A stretch of 64,000 nucleotides of DNA from Chaetoceros tenuissimus. Taxonomy: Eukaryota > Bacillariophyta > Thalassiosirophyceae > Chaetocerotales > Chaetocerotaceae. Below, piece after piece: positions 30,191 to 39,444 of this stretch; position 1 is the stretch's first letter, and each line of letters starts with the position of its first letter. Below the pieces are notes generated by a model that was given only the letters and a program-made list of their open reading frames with translations, searched no databases and had not been told where the DNA came from. Made by a program: the position numbers and the translations under genes. Location: positions 1,922,001-1,986,000 of the forward strand of contig BLLK01000020.1 of the NCBI GenBank assembly GCA_021927905.1, read 5' to 3'.

Positions 30191-30689
30191 GGGATGTATC
30201 CTTTCTCGTGAGCTGTGCTTATTGCTGAGTGGAAGGAATTGATTTCCTTTCCGTGAAGTGATCCTTTCGATGCCGCCCAGACCATTACAGGCGGTCGTTG
30301 TCTATCAAAACAAAACGGCTGAAACTCCCATAGGAGTGAAAGCTCGCAACAAACAAAAGAATGAGATCTATTGAATGCTGTGTTGTTTGTTACCCTTGTG
30401 CAGTGGATCTTTACCGAAGGGTGAAGAAGGTCTCGTGTCTTTCCTTCTTCTCTCCCCTTCTCTTACCTTTCTCTATCTCGCGAGCTCTTCTCGTAGATGC
30501 ACCCGTATCCTTGTCGTATCGGGATACTTGCTCCCCTCTCCCATGTTTATTGAACATGGATGAAGGGTGAAAATTGGTCGGCGGTAATATCGTGATAAAG
30601 CAAGTTCAAGTGCCCAAGCAGTTGGCATTATCGATATCCTATTTTGAATTTCAGTTTTAGCAGCTTCTTTTCCTATAAATAGATCCATT
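30191..30689. other. Right border of the repeat block
   Basis: Holds further inverted repeats: CCGCC/GGCGG around 30275-30296 and ACTCC/GGAGT near 30327-30341. Frames at 30361-30570 (plus) and 30473-30688 (minus) have no family features and are probably chance. Confidence 0.45.
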
Positions 30690-30896
30690 TTATTTTCTTC
30701 TTGATTTTCTTACTGGCGGTTTATGAAATTGAAACTCGTCATTTTTGCCTCTTTTCTTATGAACGTCTCTTGCTTTTTGATCAAGTTCTTCTAGGCTTGG
30801 CAAATCAATTCTTTTGTCACAAAGGCCTTCCGGGATTTTCACAATGAAGGAATGATCATATTCATTTCCAATTTCAGGAATTTCCTCCTCATCCAT
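30690..30896 (-). CDS. Small basic hypothetical protein or terminal exon
   Basis: A 68-residue frame from the ATG at 30894-30896; the longer open frame begins with TTG. It is acidic at the start (MDEEEIPEIGNEYDHSF) and ends strongly basic (HKPPVRKSRRK). Regular composition and a tidy C-terminus make it look coding, but I do not recognise it. It could be the last exon of a gene whose first exon lies upstream on the minus strand. Confidence 0.4.
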   Translation of the reverse strand: MDEEEIPEIGNEYDHSFIVKIPEGLCDKRIDLPSLEELDQKARDVHKKRGKNDEFQFHKPPVRKSRRK

Positions 30897-31275
30897 TTTG
30901 AATTTGCTTCCACGATCTTTTTTATAACAGTAATTCCGCAAATTTGAAGTTACTTAGGAAAATACAAAGATACGCAAGTTTCACAAGAGACATGATGTTG
31001 ATACGTATTATCTGGTATCAGTGGTGGTACTAAGAGGAGGATGAGTGTCCACTCAATACAAAATTAATAAAAAATAGGAATTTTGAGTTCAAATCCAAAA
31101 AAATACCTGTTTGTAACGGTAAAATGAGGCTATCATTGTTCCGTTCTGCGTTCTCGTTTTGCGTTTCTTTCTAATCATCATATGGTATCAGTTTTTAATA
31201 CATACGATATACCTAATAAGAAAGAGTACCTATCCAATCCAAAGTTAACATATAAATTGGGATATAGGTAGCGAC
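30897..31275. other. Divergent intergenic region
   Basis: About 380 bp before the SDHAF1 start, AT-rich. GAGTTCAAATCC near 31083 resembles a tRNA B box, but there is no A box or cloverleaf. Probable promoter of the SDHAF1 gene. Confidence 0.35.
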
Positions 31276-31644
31276 ATGATAAAAAGTATGAGTTGGCTTG
31301 GAACGATCTTTACGCAAAAGTTCGTAAAGGATTTAGAACCATTGGCCAGCATGATAGTGAAGAGAAATGTGGCGACAAAGAAACAACACTCCGGCCTACA
31401 GAAACAAGTGTTTGGTCTATATAGAAAGCTACTGAGAACAGCAAATTTGAAGGATGGTGAAAAATTGATTTCTAGTCTGTATAATGAAAAGTCTACTGTC
31501 TATGCTGTGAAAACTAAATTTAGAGCAAGTAGTGAAAAGCTTAATAGAAGAGACGTAGATCGTATAGAATATTCAATACGACAAGGAGAGAAATATGTCA
31601 AAACACTGCAAATGAAAGGTGTAACAAGCATGAGATCAAGTTGA
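31276..31644 (+). CDS. SDHAF1: Succinate dehydrogenase assembly factor 1 (LYR protein)
   Basis: A 122-residue mitochondrial LYR-motif protein that helps insert iron-sulfur clusters into the SdhB subunit of complex II. The signature is SGLQKQVFGLYRKLLR (LYR near residues 48-50), then VKTKFRASSEKLNRRDVDRIEY, RQGEKYVKTLQ and a GVTSM end. Human SDHAF1 has the same order, with LQRQVLSLYRDLLR, IEYLYRRGR and a GHATAMG end. The N-terminal 35 residues, basic and without acidic residues early on, fit a mitochondrial presequence or extension; the human protein is shorter (115). An insertion of about 15 residues separates the LYR helix from the FRxxA part. True ATG. SDHAF1 is the best fit; other LYR proteins such as LYRM8 relatives are the same thing. 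Confidence 0.8.
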   Translation: MIKSMSWLGTIFTQKFVKDLEPLASMIVKRNVATKKQHSGLQKQVFGLYRKLLRTANLKDGEKLISSLYNEKSTVYAVKTKFRASSEKLNRRDVDRIEYSIRQGEKYVKTLQMKGVTSMRSS

Positions 31645-31967
31645 AAACGTTAGGCGTTTGTGTTGAAACTACAATTGAATAGCTACAGCGGCCAATAATA
31701 AATGAAAACTTGTGGTTTGCCATAGATGGCGCGGATGATACCTAAATCAAAACACAGCAGCACAAAACATCATTAGGTATATTCATGCGTGAAGTTTGAA
31801 CAATAAATAGATGAGGAAATTATTCTTTTTTTTTTCATTGGAAAGATACGACAATCACCAAGTATGGTAAACGATTTCGGGAAGACTTCTTCATAAAAAT
31901 TGTGACCTTTTACTTCTTTTAGAATTACGAAACTACGAAACTAGTATACCTTTATCTGACCTACATT

Positions 31968-32645
31968 CTAGATACTTTTTTGATTCTTCTTATCTTCCAG
32001 TTGCTCTAAGTTGATGAAAGAGACAATTGTATCACCCAACGTTTGTCCACGTTCCATCTTACTGTAGAACTCAATATCTTCGTCACTCACTGATAATAGT
32101 GCATCCACTTTCTTTTCAAATTTTTCTTTGAAGACACTTGGTCCACAGACAAATTCGTCAATCGGACCGGTGACTCCGAGTTTGTAGATTAGGACATAAG
32201 GCAATTTTTTAATTCCAAATGATTTACAAAGCTGAATGTTAGAACCATATTCAATCTGGGCTAAACGAATTTTTCCTCTTTTCACCATGGTACCATTATT
32301 GTCATAGATATCACCGTGCTGATGAGCTAATCTATTGTAATGCATGCCAAATTTTGCACAACTTTTACACCAATTGGCATAAACTTTGATACAACAAAGC
32401 CGATCGTCTTCGTTGATGAAACTTAAGAACTCATCCCTACTATTGATTGTATCAATCTTGATATTGCCATCAATCTTTTCTTCAGGCGATTCTTCATTTT
32501 CATTTGATCCGCCTGTCTGTGCTGCAAGTTTAGATATAACAACATTCTTGACATTCGAAAGCTGACATGGTACGCGATGAATACTTGGTGGGATCTGGAA
32601 TGACTTAATACAAGCTAAAATCGATAGAAACACAATGGCACGCAT
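31968..32645 (-). CDS. Plastid-targeted thioredoxin-like protein
   Basis: About 225 residues from the Met that begins MRAIVFLSILACIKSF, a signal peptide with Phe at the cleavage site and thus probable plastid import. An upstream in-frame ATG at 32732 would add 29 residues and spoil the signal peptide. The thioredoxin fold shows VYANWCKSCAKFG, with WCxxC as the redox centre (Lys-Ser in place of Gly-Pro), and the cis-Pro loop KKLPYVLIYKLG. The C-terminal 70 residues (VFKEKFEKKVDALLSV) are helical. Proteins of this type reduce or relay disulfides in the stroma; the WCKSC spacing residues point to a divergent thioredoxin rather than a canonical one. Substrate unknown. Confidence 0.7.
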   Translation of the reverse strand: MRAIVFLSILACIKSFQIPPSIHRVPCQLSNVKNVVISKLAAQTGGSNENEESPEEKIDGNIKIDTINSRDEFLSFINEDDRLCCIKVYANWCKSCAKFGMHYNRLAHQHGDIYDNNGTMVKRGKIRLAQIEYGSNIQLCKSFGIKKLPYVLIYKLGVTGPIDEFVCGPSVFKEKFEKKVDALLSVSDEDIEFYSKMERGQTLGDTIVSFINLEQLEDKKNQKSI

Positions 32646-33069
32646 AGTAAAGAGATTGATTTGAGATTGATGCACTGATGGTCTTGCAAATGCCAATGAA
32701 AAAGTGGGGAAATGCTTTTGGGTTCGGGGCATCGCTCTCTATTTCCATTTTTTTGTATGCAACCGTTCTTCTTCGTGATGTGTTGATGTTAGGCTTCGCA
32801 TCGTCACAATTCATCGTCCGTCCGTCATCCGCGGTTTGTTATCTGTATTGTACGGACTAGCTATTGACATACAGGTACATAGCTAGCTAGCCACGAGCGT
32901 TAGGTAATAAATGCTTGTGTCATTGGTTTGACAAAAATTGAAAACCTACATTACCTACCTACAAATCAATCATCAAACAGAGAGAACAAAAATTCCGATG
33001 GAGTAGATTTTCTCTAGTAACAGTGAGACTTTCACTCGCATGCTATATCGAGATATATCAATATTTACT
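32646..33069. other. Intergenic region
   Basis: About 420 bp, AT-rich, between two minus-strand genes. AGCTAGCTAGC near 32880-32891 is the only marked palindrome; similar CTAG-rich strings occur near 36747. No gene seen. Confidence 0.4.
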
Positions 33070-36000
33070 TTAGAAAAATAAAAGAAAAATTGACGAAATC
33101 AACACCAGAATTTCCTGCTTTCGTAGACAAATTATTGAACTCCCGCTTGCTACTAGGTTTTCATCATCTCTTACATCAACATTCAATGACGCAGATGGTT
33201 TAGAACTTGGTGAATCCGATGAAGATTTTCGTCTCCTCATGCTAGGTTCGGTCGTAGATATCTGGAATGGCAAAGTAGAAGGATGTTGACTTTGACTTAA
33301 AGTTGGGACTCCAGAAATGTCCGATGTTGACAATCCTGACGGCGAAGAAGAATCTGTAATTACTGGACTACTACTTGCTGGCGAGACTGAAGAGACAGCA
33401 ACCGATGGGGATGGAGACAGAGATGTAGATGGTGACATACTTGGGCTATTGGACAAAGACATCGTAGGGTCTAGAGATGGTAGGCTTGAATCCACTGAAG
33501 GTATAAGGCTTGGAAGAGATGACTCATCAAGAGAAGGTTTCGATGAAGGGCTGTAGCTAGGTCTGTCAAATCTCACTATTGAAGTTGTGATAAAAGAAGC
33601 CTCTACGCTAGGTGTAGATGATGGCTTGGTAGGCTCGTAAGATCTCATTTCCGTAGGTAGATTTGTTGGAAGTGAGCTAGGTCCGTCAGATCTCAATACT
33701 GAAGGAAAAGAGGAAGGTCTGCTAGATTGCAACAAACTAGGCTCGTAAGATCTCATTTCCGTAGGTAGATTTGTTGGAAGTGAGCTAGGTCCGTCAGATC
33801 TCAATACTGAAGGAAAAGAGGAAGGTCTGCTCGATTGCAACAAACTAGGCTCGTAAGATCTCATTTCCGTAGGTAGATTTGTTGGAAGTGAGCTAGGTCC
33901 GTCAGATCTCAATACTGAAGGAAAAGAAGAAGGTCTGCTCGATTGCAACAAACTTGGTCCCATATAAGTAGGAATGGATGGTATATCACTGACGCTAGGA
34001 GATTTTGTATTTGATGGCACAATTGTCGGCGACCTTGTTGTTGACCCTCCATTGCAAGTACAGCATGCTTCACTTGCAGTCAGATCAAAGTTTGCGTAAC
34101 TAAAACCATAGTCATAGCAGTTGCTTCCGTTACTATACCAATTACAATCGTAGGTTTCACCGTCGATGTCGTGCCATTTATAGCCATTTGGTCGGATATC
34201 ATGGCAGATGGTAGGAGTCTTTGTCGGTGATGACGTTATTGTAGGAACCGAAGAAGGATTTATTGAAGGTGCAAGAAATATGTAATTATACCTCAAGCCA
34301 CCAATGAAAGTGCGGTCGTCTTGCAGAGTTGTTGGCATTTTTTCTTCTGTCTGCTTTCGTAACAAACGACCAATGAGAATTGAGGCATCTCTGTTTGTTA
34401 CTGAGATACCTGGTCTTTGGTAATGAAATAATTCACCATCGGGGTACGAAATGTAAAATGATCTTTTCGAACCAGCTCTAGAATGTTGTACAGAAGAGAG
34501 TGGTATTCTGATTTTGTGTGAATCTGCTGGTTCTGTCGTGCCACTAAAAACTAGTTTCCATCCGTTTGTAGCAAGATCATCATAATCATTTCCAAAAGAT
34601 CCGTTTTTTGTGTAAACTTTGCATTCAATTGATCCTTTTTCTGTCCTAACATCTACTTCGAGTTCATAAAATGAAACATCCACGAATAAATCCACTTCGA
34701 ACTTGATTCCAAAGGCCAGTGACCAAAAATTTCGAAAGTTTTGATCACTACTATCTATCTCATTGCAATTCATGGGTTTGAGGCAGTCGCTAGCACAGGA
34801 ATGACATCCTTCATTTATACTTGGCTCACATGACCCATTACCACAACAATTTTGACTTTGTATGTAATCACAAATACCGAGTAAACACCTACCTACAATG
34901 CACGTAGAATTTGGACAGTCACCATCTTCTTTGCATGTCATTGATTCTAGAGATATTGTGAGTGGAACAAAGTCTACTTGTCCATCACTTGTTTCAGCTC
35001 CACAGCTAATGATCAAGTCTCTTCCATCTTTATAATTTTCGATTTTGTATTCAGATTCTGTTTCTATTGATGCAACCAGTATTGATTGCCCCTTTTCTAA
35101 TTTTTGTACTATTCTTATCTGATTGGCGCCTGAATGAGTATTTTCATTTATGCCTTCTTGCTTGTTGTAGGTTAGAAAGTAAGATTCTGCTTTTTTGGCA
35201 TTTGGATTTTTTATTTCCAACACTAGAGTGAAACTTGGATCAGCGATAGAGAAATCGTTTACTCCAATTATTTTCCATTGATATATTTTTCCAATATCTG
35301 GTGCGATTGTCGTAACTCTGTCATCATACCATCCCAAATCATACATCTTTGCTGCATTGTAGCACTTCTTTGCATTGTTAAAGTTGGGAACTCCAACTAC
35401 ATGATATCCCATGTAGCCTGAGGTATCAAAATACTCGTCGAATATACCTGATGCATCTAATGCCCCGCTATGCCCCAAAGAAAGGTTATGACCGATCTCA
35501 TGCATTTGCATTTGTACACTAATAACTTTCGCATCATTGTAAATAGATTGGTCCCCTCCAACATATGCATAGCCAACCCACGAGGTACTCCCACCCTTTT
35601 TCGTTACTGTCCCGAAGGGCTACAAACAATCCATGCACAAAATGTTAACAATATCGATCGTATAGAGATGACAATCATCATGCAAAATTGAGTAAAAACG
35701 TACCAGAACCAATAGTTTAAAATCAATCTCGTTCCACGAAGACCCAAACACTCTTGTAACTTCATTGACAATATCTCCTGAAGTGGTATCTTTGTCCGTT
35801 TCAATTGTTATATCATACACTCCTTCTGCAGAAGATGAGTAATCAGGGATAATCCCAGGATTGACAAAGAATTTGTTGTGAGAGCACGCTGGGAACATAG
35901 TTGACATTGTAATCCCATTGCCAAACACATGTACTGTAAGTTGTCCTGGAGTTGGGTATGGAGCCCCATGTGTTGTTGTACTAACTCGGATAGCAACTGC

Positions 36001-36576
36001 AGTCTTAACTCCAGCATTGCGAGCATCAAGATCTCTTGTAGAATGTGACTTTTGTTCTAGCTGTCTCCACTGAAAGTGACTGAATATTTCTTTCTTTTCT
36101 TCATCCTCCTCACCATATGTATGTTTCACATTGGATTCGATTCCTTTCTGTAAATTTACTTGTCTAGAGGAGACATCGGTTTCAATTGAAGGAAACAAGT
36201 TGATAATTGATCTTGCCACTTCTACACCATGTATAAGCAGTGAATAATTTCCATTTTCTAAAGCTGACTCCCAATCCTTTTCAAATGAAGTGGGAGGATT
36301 ACTTATTTGGAGCTTCATGTCCTCGACGCCATCACTATATCTAGGATTTACCACACATAGATATTGAGTATCCTCTTCTAATCTACTATTGCCTTCCATC
36401 TCAAACGTCCCTATAACTTTAATGATTCTATCGCATTCAATCGCTCCGCCTTGGGTTGATGCAAAATGAAAACGCTCTATATTAAGACCAAGAGATGATG
36501 TTGGAAAGAGCATAAAAACCAGAAGCCTGACCCAAATGAAGTAATAATTTCTACATGATCTTTGCAAAGAATACAT
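33070..36576 (-). CDS. Gametolysin-like (M11) secreted metalloprotease with Pro/Ser-rich stalk
   Basis: About 1140 residues in two exons; the intron at 35620-35703 joins FKLLVL to PFGTVTKKGG. A signal peptide (RLLVFMLFPTSSLG) is followed by a propeptide-like region and the zinc site HEIGHNLSLGHS, the HExxHxxGxxH motif of M11 peptidases, which cut cell-wall proteins in Chlamydomonas mating. After the catalytic part come Cys-rich segments (CCGNGSCEPSINEGC...) and a second Cys block (YDCNWYSNGSNC to EACCTCNGG) common in secreted diatom proteins. The last 300 residues are PS/PT-rich with PSxxPS spacing and end in a hydrophobic tail (EILVLISSIFLLFF), suggesting membrane or GPI anchoring. Start is the ATG at 36574-36576, as the longer frame begins with TTG. 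Probable cell-surface or frustule-associated protease; substrate unknown. Confidence 0.8.
33631..33954. repeat. Three 108-bp in-frame tandem repeats inside the protease gene
   Basis: Units start at 33631, 33739 and 33847 (AGGCTCGTAAGATCTC). Each encodes 36 residues of the stalk, such as RPSSFPSVLRSDGPSSLP. Copies are almost identical in DNA, so they expanded recently. Confidence 0.9.
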
Positions 36577-36954
36577 CGGGTATCCTACTTTGTATGATCC
36601 TATTCGTATATAAAATTCCAGTATTAGAAGTATACAGACACACAATATAATAAAATGAATGAGACGAAAAGAATAATGAAATACCGAGAACCCTATTTTT
36701 CACCACAAGACATCAACACAGTTGAGTCCCATCTTGCGGTCTTTCACTAGCTAGCTAGCTATTTGAATTTACAGTGGAAAGTTTTGACGAGATGTAAGTA
36801 CTACGTAGACTACTACTATTTTCAATTTGTTTGATGAATGTACATACTCGTAGTTGTACACACACTTGGAAAATAGAAATAAAATATAAGACTCCAAAAG
36901 AAACAATAAAAAATGATACTTTATAATGCCCTAATTTTTAAAAGAAGGAGTCAC
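36577..36954. other. Intergenic region
   Basis: About 380 bp between two minus-strand genes, with a CTAGCTAGCTAGCTA run at 36747-36761. No coding sequence seen. Confidence 0.4.
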
Positions 36955-37764
36955 TTATTCTGGAAGAGAAGGCATAGGTGGCTTGGTGATATGGCTAGTC
37001 TTGGTCTCAACAACCTCATCAATAATTCCATAATCTAAAGCTTCTTCTGCAGTCATGAAAAAGTCTCTATCGCAGTCTTCCTCAATTTTATCCTTTGGCT
37101 GATCTGTGTATTCTGCAATGTAAGTGTTCAAAACTTCTCTGATAAAAAGAATTTCCTTGGCTTGAATCTCAATATCAGCTGCTTGTCCCTGTGCTCCTCC
37201 AAGAGGTTGATGAATCATAATTCTTGCATTTGGCAATGCACGTCTTTTACCAGGTGCTCCAGCTCCAAGAAGGAAAGCTCCCATGGATGCAGCCATACCG
37301 AAGCAGACAGTGGAAACGTCACATGGAACGTATTGCATAGTGTCGTAAATAGCCATTCCTGCCGAAACTGAACCTCCTGGAGAGTTGATGTAAAGTGTAA
37401 TATCTTTTTCTGGGTCCTCATTAGCAAGGTAAAGGAGCTGCGCTACGAGTACATTCGCTACTTCATCATCTACACCTTGTCCAAGGAGAAGGATACGATC
37501 TTGAAGCAGACGGGAGATCACATCCATTTGCTTTCCATCACCCATGTCGATTACAGGCATACGTACTGGTGGAGCTTCTTTCTCATCTGGGTTCTTACGA
37601 CGTGGGTCTACTTCTGGCTCAGGCTCGTCGAAACGTGGGGAAGTGTATGAGTCGTCTGAAAAGAAAGCTTTTGGTACGGTACTGACACGTTGTGTGCTTG
37701 AAGGTGCGAATGCGGATGCGGTTGCTGCCATAGCAGCAAGGGTAGCAGAAAGGAAAAGCTTCAT
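36955..37764 (-). CDS. CLPP: Plastid ClpP protease subunit, nucleus-encoded
   Basis: Proteolytic subunit of the Clp complex, 269 residues. The textbook diatom presequence [21 protein letters not shown] sends it to the plastid. The mature part shows the catalytic Ser in [11 protein letters not shown], His in MIHQPLGG and Asp in DCDRDFFM, with [10 protein letters not shown] at the oxyanion site and the usual ClpP length after the presequence. All three triad residues are present, so it is a ClpP rather than an inactive ClpR. True ATG at 37762-37764. Diverges from the SND3-like gene over about 370 bp. Confidence 0.95.
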   Translation of the reverse strand: MKLFLSATLAAMAATASAFAPSSTQRVSTVPKAFFSDDSYTSPRFDEPEPEVDPRRKNPDEKEAPPVRMPVIDMGDGKQMDVISRLLQDRILLLGQGVDDEVANVLVAQLLYLANEDPEKDITLYINSPGGSVSAGMAIYDTMQYVPCDVSTVCFGMAASMGAFLLGAGAPGKRRALPNARIMIHQPLGGAQGQAADIEIQAKEILFIREVLNTYIAEYTDQPKDKIEEDCDRDFFMTAEEALDYGIIDEVVETKTSHITKPPMPSLPE

Positions 37765-38136
37765 GTTGGCTTAAATATTAGTTATTGATGTATTGACTAG
37801 AATCTCGCGACGGAAGAGATGAGACACAAGAGTGAAATAGATCTTTTTGGTTGTGATGACCACAATGAGTAGATTTTCTTCTGTGTTTCCACCAAGCTCC
37901 AACACATCACAGTTGGGTACTACCCGGGCAAATTACATTCCTTATTGGTCATGAGCTCAAAAGATCCATTGAAGAGCTACAAGCTCAAACCCATCCATCA
38001 CAATTACCCATCAACCCGTCCTTTTACCTTTGTATATTATCCAAACACACTATAACTTGTTTTCATTGGGTAGAACAATAATAAAGCAAAGGTTTTGGGG
38101 TATTGAAAGAAGTTGAAAGAATTATTGATTTTAAAA
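37765..38136. promoter_or_regulatory. Divergent promoter region of ClpP and SND3-like genes
   Basis: About 370 bp between head-to-head starts, so it probably holds both promoters. TTTGTATATT near 38031 could be TATA-like, but no element is decisive. Confidence 0.3.
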
Positions 38137-39357
38137 ATGACACGCGAGCGAAGAAATCTTCCTATTTTGATTGCATTGGCAATACTTTCATTGGCGCAAT
38201 GTCATCAATTGCGTTCATTGTCGAACATTAATACGATTATAGAGACTTCCAACAATAGAAATATCAGGCGCCTATCATTTCAGAAAGAACCATCTCCATC
38301 ATTTCTACTTATTCCACGCGGGGGTTACTCTGAATCAGAATATGATTCAGAAGATGAATCGGCTTCCGAGTATGATGAAGAGTACGACGATGAAACATCT
38401 GAAGAAAGCAGCGATGAATATGAAACCGAATCTGAATCAGAAGATGAAATAGTAAGTCAGTCAAAAAGTCTATCATCCTCTGTAAAAGCAAAGGCAATCA
38501 AGACCTCGGAGGCAGTGGAATATGATGAACCTTTGTCATTATCATCTCTACAAGACATGGGAGTCACCCTTGCAGTCATGCTTCTATGCAATAAACTGGA
38601 CTTGACAAATACAAAAATCATTAGATATGCTAGGTGAGTAAGCTCTTGAAGCAAATACTTGACTATGCGATTTTAATTTTATTTTCGGATCCATTCTTTA
38701 CTGATGACATGTCCCTACTTAAGATTTGCATTTATCGCATATCTTGTTTTGGTACAAATATTCATCTTTTACGTGAGATTCAAAGCTAATGCTATCGATG
38801 ATGATACTCCGATTACAATCACAAATCCTTTATCGAATCTTATTCCTAACTCTGGTGACGACAACACGGGGGGAGATATGGTGAAGAGCATTGCTAATCA
38901 ATTTTTGGCATCAGAGACAACAGTGAAGGAGTACGACTTATCTCAGGCTAAATCCATGAACAACTCCTTATTGATGCCTATGGCCATGCTATGGTTTCTT
39001 CATTTTAAGATGGGTCAAGTACAACCATTATTTTTCCAGACTGCAAATGGTATCAAGGATTTCATTTTCAGTCCATTGTTTCAAGTATATGTTCTAGGAA
39101 GACATCTAGAGAGACCATTCAAAAATAAAAGATTGGAAGAAATGAGAAAACAGCAAGAGATGATGAATGGTTCAAATGATGACGATGAAGATGATGAAGA
39201 AGTTATTCAGAACGATGAAGAGGCAGAAGATGATGAAGTTGACGAAAGCTCCGAATATGATGACGATTCAAGTTCAGAAGAGAGTGAATCAAGTGATGAT
39301 GAAGATTACAGCAGTGATGATGATGAATACGATGATGAGTATGACGAGGAAGACTGA
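38137..39357 (+). CDS. SND3: Pho88/SND3-family ER membrane protein
   Basis: About 376 residues in two exons; intron 38634-38723 joins IIRYAR to FAFIAYLVLVQ. In yeast Pho88/SND3 is an ER component of the SRP-independent targeting pathway. The match is in LLCNKLDLTNTKIIRYAR, the membrane span FIAYLVLVQIFIFYVRF, TVKEYDLSQA, MLWFLHFKMGQVQPLFFQ and LGRHLERPFKN, in the same order as yeast Pho88 (HLYLKY, NPLFMQS, HLFGK, RPFK). An N-terminal signal peptide and two highly acidic Glu/Asp/Ser stretches (residues about 65-115, and the last 60) are not in the yeast protein. The start is the ATG at 38137; the longer frame begins with TTG. The C-terminal acidic tail ends in DEYDEED. Confidence 0.75.
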
Positions 39358-39444
39358 GCTATAAAGAAACTTGGGAACGTCATTTAGATTTGTTTCAAGT
39401 TACACTAGTATTATAATTCTAATTTGCTATGGCACTCTTACGGC

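Noticed and set aside
30361-30688. Short overlapping frames on both strands right of the repeat block
   Set aside because: No conserved motifs, and the region is hairpin-rich non-coding sequence.
31070-31100. tRNA B-box-like GAGTTCAAATCC
   Set aside because: No A box or acceptor stem nearby.
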